From an uncultured Bacteroidales bacterium (lineage in GTDB: Bacteria > Bacteroidota > Bacteroidia > Bacteroidales > Paludibacteraceae): a stretch of 43,746 nt of DNA. Location of the stretch: assembly GCA_900319035.1 (NCBI GenBank), contig ONMU01000011.1, positions 1-43,746 of the forward strand. The letters run 5' to 3'. The notes beneath the pieces were generated by a model. It worked only from the letters and a program-made list of their open reading frames with translations. It did not search any database and had not been told where the DNA came from. The stretch's first letter is position 1, and every line of letters begins with the position of its first letter. The translations under genes were made by a program, and so were the position numbers. Below are positions 43,101 through 43,746 of this stretch, one piece after another.

Positions 43101-43406
43101 ATTTCAATGAGTTTTGCGGCACCTTCTCGCCACAATGCTCCGCACCAAACACAAGCAGCGGGCTTCTCGTTTACCATTACGGGGCTTGAAAGTGGTACGA
43201 CATATAGCTACACGATGATAGTAAAAGGCAGTGATGGCAATGTACTTAAAACAGAATCCGGTACGTTTACCACCACCGGCGAGTCACAAGGCTTTGAAGA
43301 TGTACAAGGGAACAATGTACAATGTACAAAGGTTGTTCGTGACGGTCAGATCTTCATCCTCCGCGGAGAGAAGGTGTACAATGCGCAAGGCGCTTTGGTA
43401 AAGTGA
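37179..43406 (+). CDS. Giant BspA-like leucine-rich-repeat surface protein
   Basis: A signal peptide (MKHKLFTLLLAIIASVGTMFA) precedes about 1,900 residues of LRR_5/BspA repeats of the form LTSVTIPNSVTSIG-x-x-AF-x-x-C, about 23 residues each. The array is divided by five copies of a header domain (SGTCG-x-NLTW ... TISGTGAM), starting near 37245, 38883, 39891, 40623 and 41631. The first four headed blocks close with a TLYVPAGSLAAY type segment. A more AT-rich block (about 41,900-42,600) has a different, GGSCSIGNYAFSNC type repeat. A fibronectin-III-like domain (TTADIVWPKV ... TYSYTMIVKG) and the shared 25-residue tail (KVVRDGQ onward) end the protein. BspA relatives mediate adhesion; the partner here is unknown. 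Confidence 0.93.
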   Translation: MKHKLFTLLLAIIASVGTMFAQSGTCGDNLTWNLTNGVLIITGTGDMTSYFSNHSDCPWDSYRSSIQFVVIGNGVTSISSFAFYQCSALTSVTIPNSVTRIGTQAFSYCSSLVSVTIPNSVTSIEYAAFTNCSSLSYISIPSSVTRIGNFPFSNCISLTSINVENGNPNYISQDGVLFNKSKTTLIQYPAGKTASSYVIPNSVTSIGVAAFEGCSALTYVMIPNSVTSIGNGAFEGCSALSSVTIDSGVTSIGERAFQGCSALTSVTLPNSVTSIGMDAFYRCNHLTSINVDNGNPNYISQDGVLFDKGKTELIQYPTGKTASSYVIPNSVISIEDHAFYDCSGLTSVTIPNSVTSIGEAAFSRCSGLASVTIGSGVTSIGNYAFAYCDGLTSIVIPNSVTSIENRAFFSCRSLTSLTIENSVTSIGNEAFSDCTALSYVTIGSGVTSIGNYAFAYCDGLTSIVIPNSVTSIGNSAFRNCYGLTSITIPNSVTSIGDGAFQYCRGLISITNYATTPQTINANMFGNVNISSCTLYVPAESLAAYQTADVWKDFGTILAIGGDTPCTPISGTCGGNLTWELSCDSILTIRGTGAMANISSASDIPWYEYRDAIRSIVISNGVTSIAGNAFQKCTNLTSVTIPNSVTSIGQVAFYECSALTSVAIPNSVKSIGMGAFSYCSSLTSITIPNSVTSIGQAAFGYCTGLKSVTIGSGITSIEQGLFGNCTNLTSVTIPNSVTSIGQVAFIGCTSLTSVTIPNSVTSIGIGAFSGCSSLTSVTLPNGITSIEQETFGNCSSLTSIVIPNGVTSIGDWAFQNCIGLTSVEIPNSVTSISDEVFSGCTALRSVTNYATTPQTIDAYVFDDVNISACTLYVPAGSLAAYKKATIWKNFGTILAIGGNTPCLIASGTCGANLTWELTCDSVFTISGTGAMADFNSTSDNPWYAHHNAIKSVIIGDGITSIGKGAFYNCIGLTSVAIGNKVTSIGMGAFQNCIGLTSVTIPNSVTNIEYGAFKGCSVLRSVTIGNSVTSIGDYAFEYCSSLASVEIPNSVTSIGYGAFGNCSGLASVTIDKNLASIGNFAFYNCSSLISVTNYATTPQTITTNMFGSVNISSCTLYVPAGSLAAYRTADVWKEFGTILAIGGDTPCTPISGTCGGNLTWKLSCDSVLTISGTGAMADFNSASDIPWYEYRDVIRSIVISKGVTSIAGNAFQKCTNLTSVTIPTSVTSIGQVAFYECTALTSVKIPGSVTSIGMGAFTYCSGLTSLTIPNSVRTIGQGAFGYCTGLRSVTIGSGITSIEQGLFGNCTALTSVTIPSNVTSIGQVAFIGCTSLTSVTIPNSVTNIGMGAFSGCSNLTSVTLPNGITSIEQETFGNCSSLTSIVIPNGVTSIGEWAFQNCTALTSVTIPSSVTNISDEVFSGCTGLRSVTNYATTPQTIDAYVFDDVNISACTLYVPAGSLAAYKKATIWKNFGTIQAIGGSTPCTPVTGTCGENLTWVLSCDSVLTISGTGAMTDYTNTSDVPWYEYHDVIKSVIIGSGVTSIGSYAFDNCTGLTSITLPNSVTSIGEGAFNRCSHLDSVNISNLNNWLRITFQNPQANPLYYAHNLYVNGTKLTQLDFSQDGTTIRDYAFYGYAGLTSISITTTAGGSVRIGNHAFSNCANLQNITMSKLSGGSCSIGNYAFSNCSNLQNITMSDLYGGSCSIGNYAFSNCVNLQNITLPNLYGGGCSVGNYAFSNCSSLTDISLPKLSPGKSKVGEYVFMNCSGLISVNLGEVRNIAKNIFLGCQNLESITVSSSYDSKYLTVDGVLFNRNKTVIILCPMGKVGNYTIPNTTTQIADSAFMGCFQLTSITIPASDTIIGKDAFSKCSRLTSITCAAVTPPACGTGCFTNVNKLIPLHVPAESVEAYKAADVWKEFGQILPINAEDIDVTTTTVTASATTADIVWPKVTGAVTYTLEIRKNGELICTLTFDAEGHLISMSFAAPSRHNAPHQTQAAGFSFTITGLESGTTYSYTMIVKGSDGNVLKTESGTFTTTGESQGFEDVQGNNVQCTKVVRDGQIFILRGEKVYNAQGALVK
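38871..39880 (+). repeat. Intragenic duplication, copy 1
   Basis: Header plus LRR block of about 1,010 bp, matching 40611-41620 at a constant offset of 1,740 bp with no indels that I can see. It includes a run of 91 identical bases (39721-39811). Confidence 0.85.
40611..41620 (+). repeat. Intragenic duplication, copy 2
   Basis: Partner of 38871-39880. The similarity extends somewhat upstream of both copies (38711 and 40451 have the same offset). The third header block (from 39891) lies between the two copies. Confidence 0.85.
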
Positions 43407-43442
43407 CCAAGTACGCCAAGTGGGCAGTACCAAGTACAAAGG

Positions 43443-43476
43443 AAGGAAGTGTCAATAGTGGCACTTCTTTCTTTAT
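43443..43476 (+). terminator. Terminator of the BspA-like gene
   Basis: AAGGAAGTGTC (43443-43453) pairs with GGCACTTCTTT (43460-43470) with two wobbles around a 6-base loop, followed by a T-rich run. Just before it is a CAAGTACGCCAAGTGG phrase spacer. Confidence 0.65.
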
Positions 43477-43520
43477 TTTGCAGGGAAATAATGAAAATAT
43501 GGCAAAAAGTTTCAAAAACG

Positions 43521-43552
43521 CTTGCGTATATCAACAAAAAGTTGTACCTTTG
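43521..43552 (+). promoter_or_regulatory. Promoter of the last gene, with almost no leader
   Basis: CTTG (43521-43524), 20 bases, TACCTTTG (43545-43552). The ATG at 43561 is only 8 bases after the box, so the mRNA would be leaderless or nearly so. Confidence 0.65.
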
Positions 43553-43560
43553 TACCAGAA

Positions 43561-43746
43561 ATGTTAGAAGATTATATCATCAATGAGCAAATCCGCTACG
43601 AGAACCACTATCTGAAGGTGGCTCAGACGGATATAGCGATAGGCGGCGTGACAGGAGCTGCGCTGCTGAGTGCGTTGATCGTGGACACCGAGGAAGGTGT
43701 CCGGCGAGGGATAGCGATAGACAGCGACGCGGAGCGGATGGCATGG
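43561..43746 (+). CDS. Unknown protein B (3' end beyond window), paralogue of the 34996 gene
   Basis: 62 codons are visible and the frame is open at the window edge. It begins MLEDYIINEQIRYENHYLK. The alignment with the start of the 34996 protein covers DYI, RYENH, the AIGGVTGAALLSALI glycine/alanine segment and GVRRGIAID. No family is recognised. It is driven by its own promoter immediately upstream. Confidence 0.7.
   Translation, partial: MLEDYIINEQIRYENHYLKVAQTDIAIGGVTGAALLSALIVDTEEGVRRGIAIDSDAERMAW

Noticed and set aside
37179-43406. Regularly spaced repeats resembling a CRISPR array
   Set aside because: They are protein-coding LRR repeats of about 69 bp in one open frame, with a conserved amino-acid pattern and no spacer structure.

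Overview
The window reads as the chromosome of an anaerobic member of the Bacteroidales, most likely a gut or rumen lineage. Three things point there. Almost every promoter I can find has the Bacteroidetes form (TTTG, 20 bases, TAnnTTTG). The first gene ends in a type IX secretion (T9SS) type A sorting domain. The gene content also fits: NrdD/NrdG, BspA-type leucine-rich repeat protein, GH53 galactanase, CotH-like protein, and DUF3987-like and AbiE-like accessory genes. Assignment below the order level would be a guess. I see no rRNA, tRNA, CRISPR array or insertion-sequence transposase.

Layout. 1-5.1 kb: 3' part of a giant repeat-built surface protein. 5.3-7.9 kb: anaerobic ribonucleotide reductase operon nrdD-nrdG (minus strand). 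8.2-10.3 kb: a secreted modular protein of unknown function. 10.6-11.9 kb: secreted arabinogalactan endo-galactanase (plus). 11.8-16.8 kb: tripartite efflux operon (TolC, HlyD, two ABC-2 permeases; minus). 17.0-20.4 kb: two translationally coupled secreted endonuclease I paralogues (minus). 20.5-28.0 kb: a seven-gene minus-strand operon holding a lipoprotein, a SulP anion transporter, a CotH-like secreted protein, a C_GCAxxG_C_C protein, cysK, cysE and lpd, which looks built for anion (sulfate?) uptake and cysteine synthesis. 28.6-32.9 kb: an AT-richer accessory block on the plus strand (WYL regulator, a possible uracil-DNA-glycosylase-fold protein, an unknown protein, and an AbiEi/AbiEii-type pair). 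32.9-36.4 kb: minus-strand accessory genes (unknown, DUF3987-like, unknown with a paralogue at the window end, and a short secreted remnant). 37.2-43.4 kb: a 2,075-residue BspA-like surface protein. 43.56 kb to the end: start of the second paralogue.

Three cross-cutting signals are the most interesting. (1) Six secreted proteins end in the same ungapped 25-residue tail. (2) Eleven promoters share exactly 20 bases between boxes and much of the spacer sequence, while three accessory-region promoters lack the TTTG box and carry a palindrome ending exactly 10 bases before TAnnTTTG; two of those palindromes are 16/17 identical and sit before the WYL regulator and the unknown gene at 30516. (3) Short iterated phrases fill many intergenic gaps and also occur in frame inside genes, notably nrdG, lpd and the start of the CotH-like gene.
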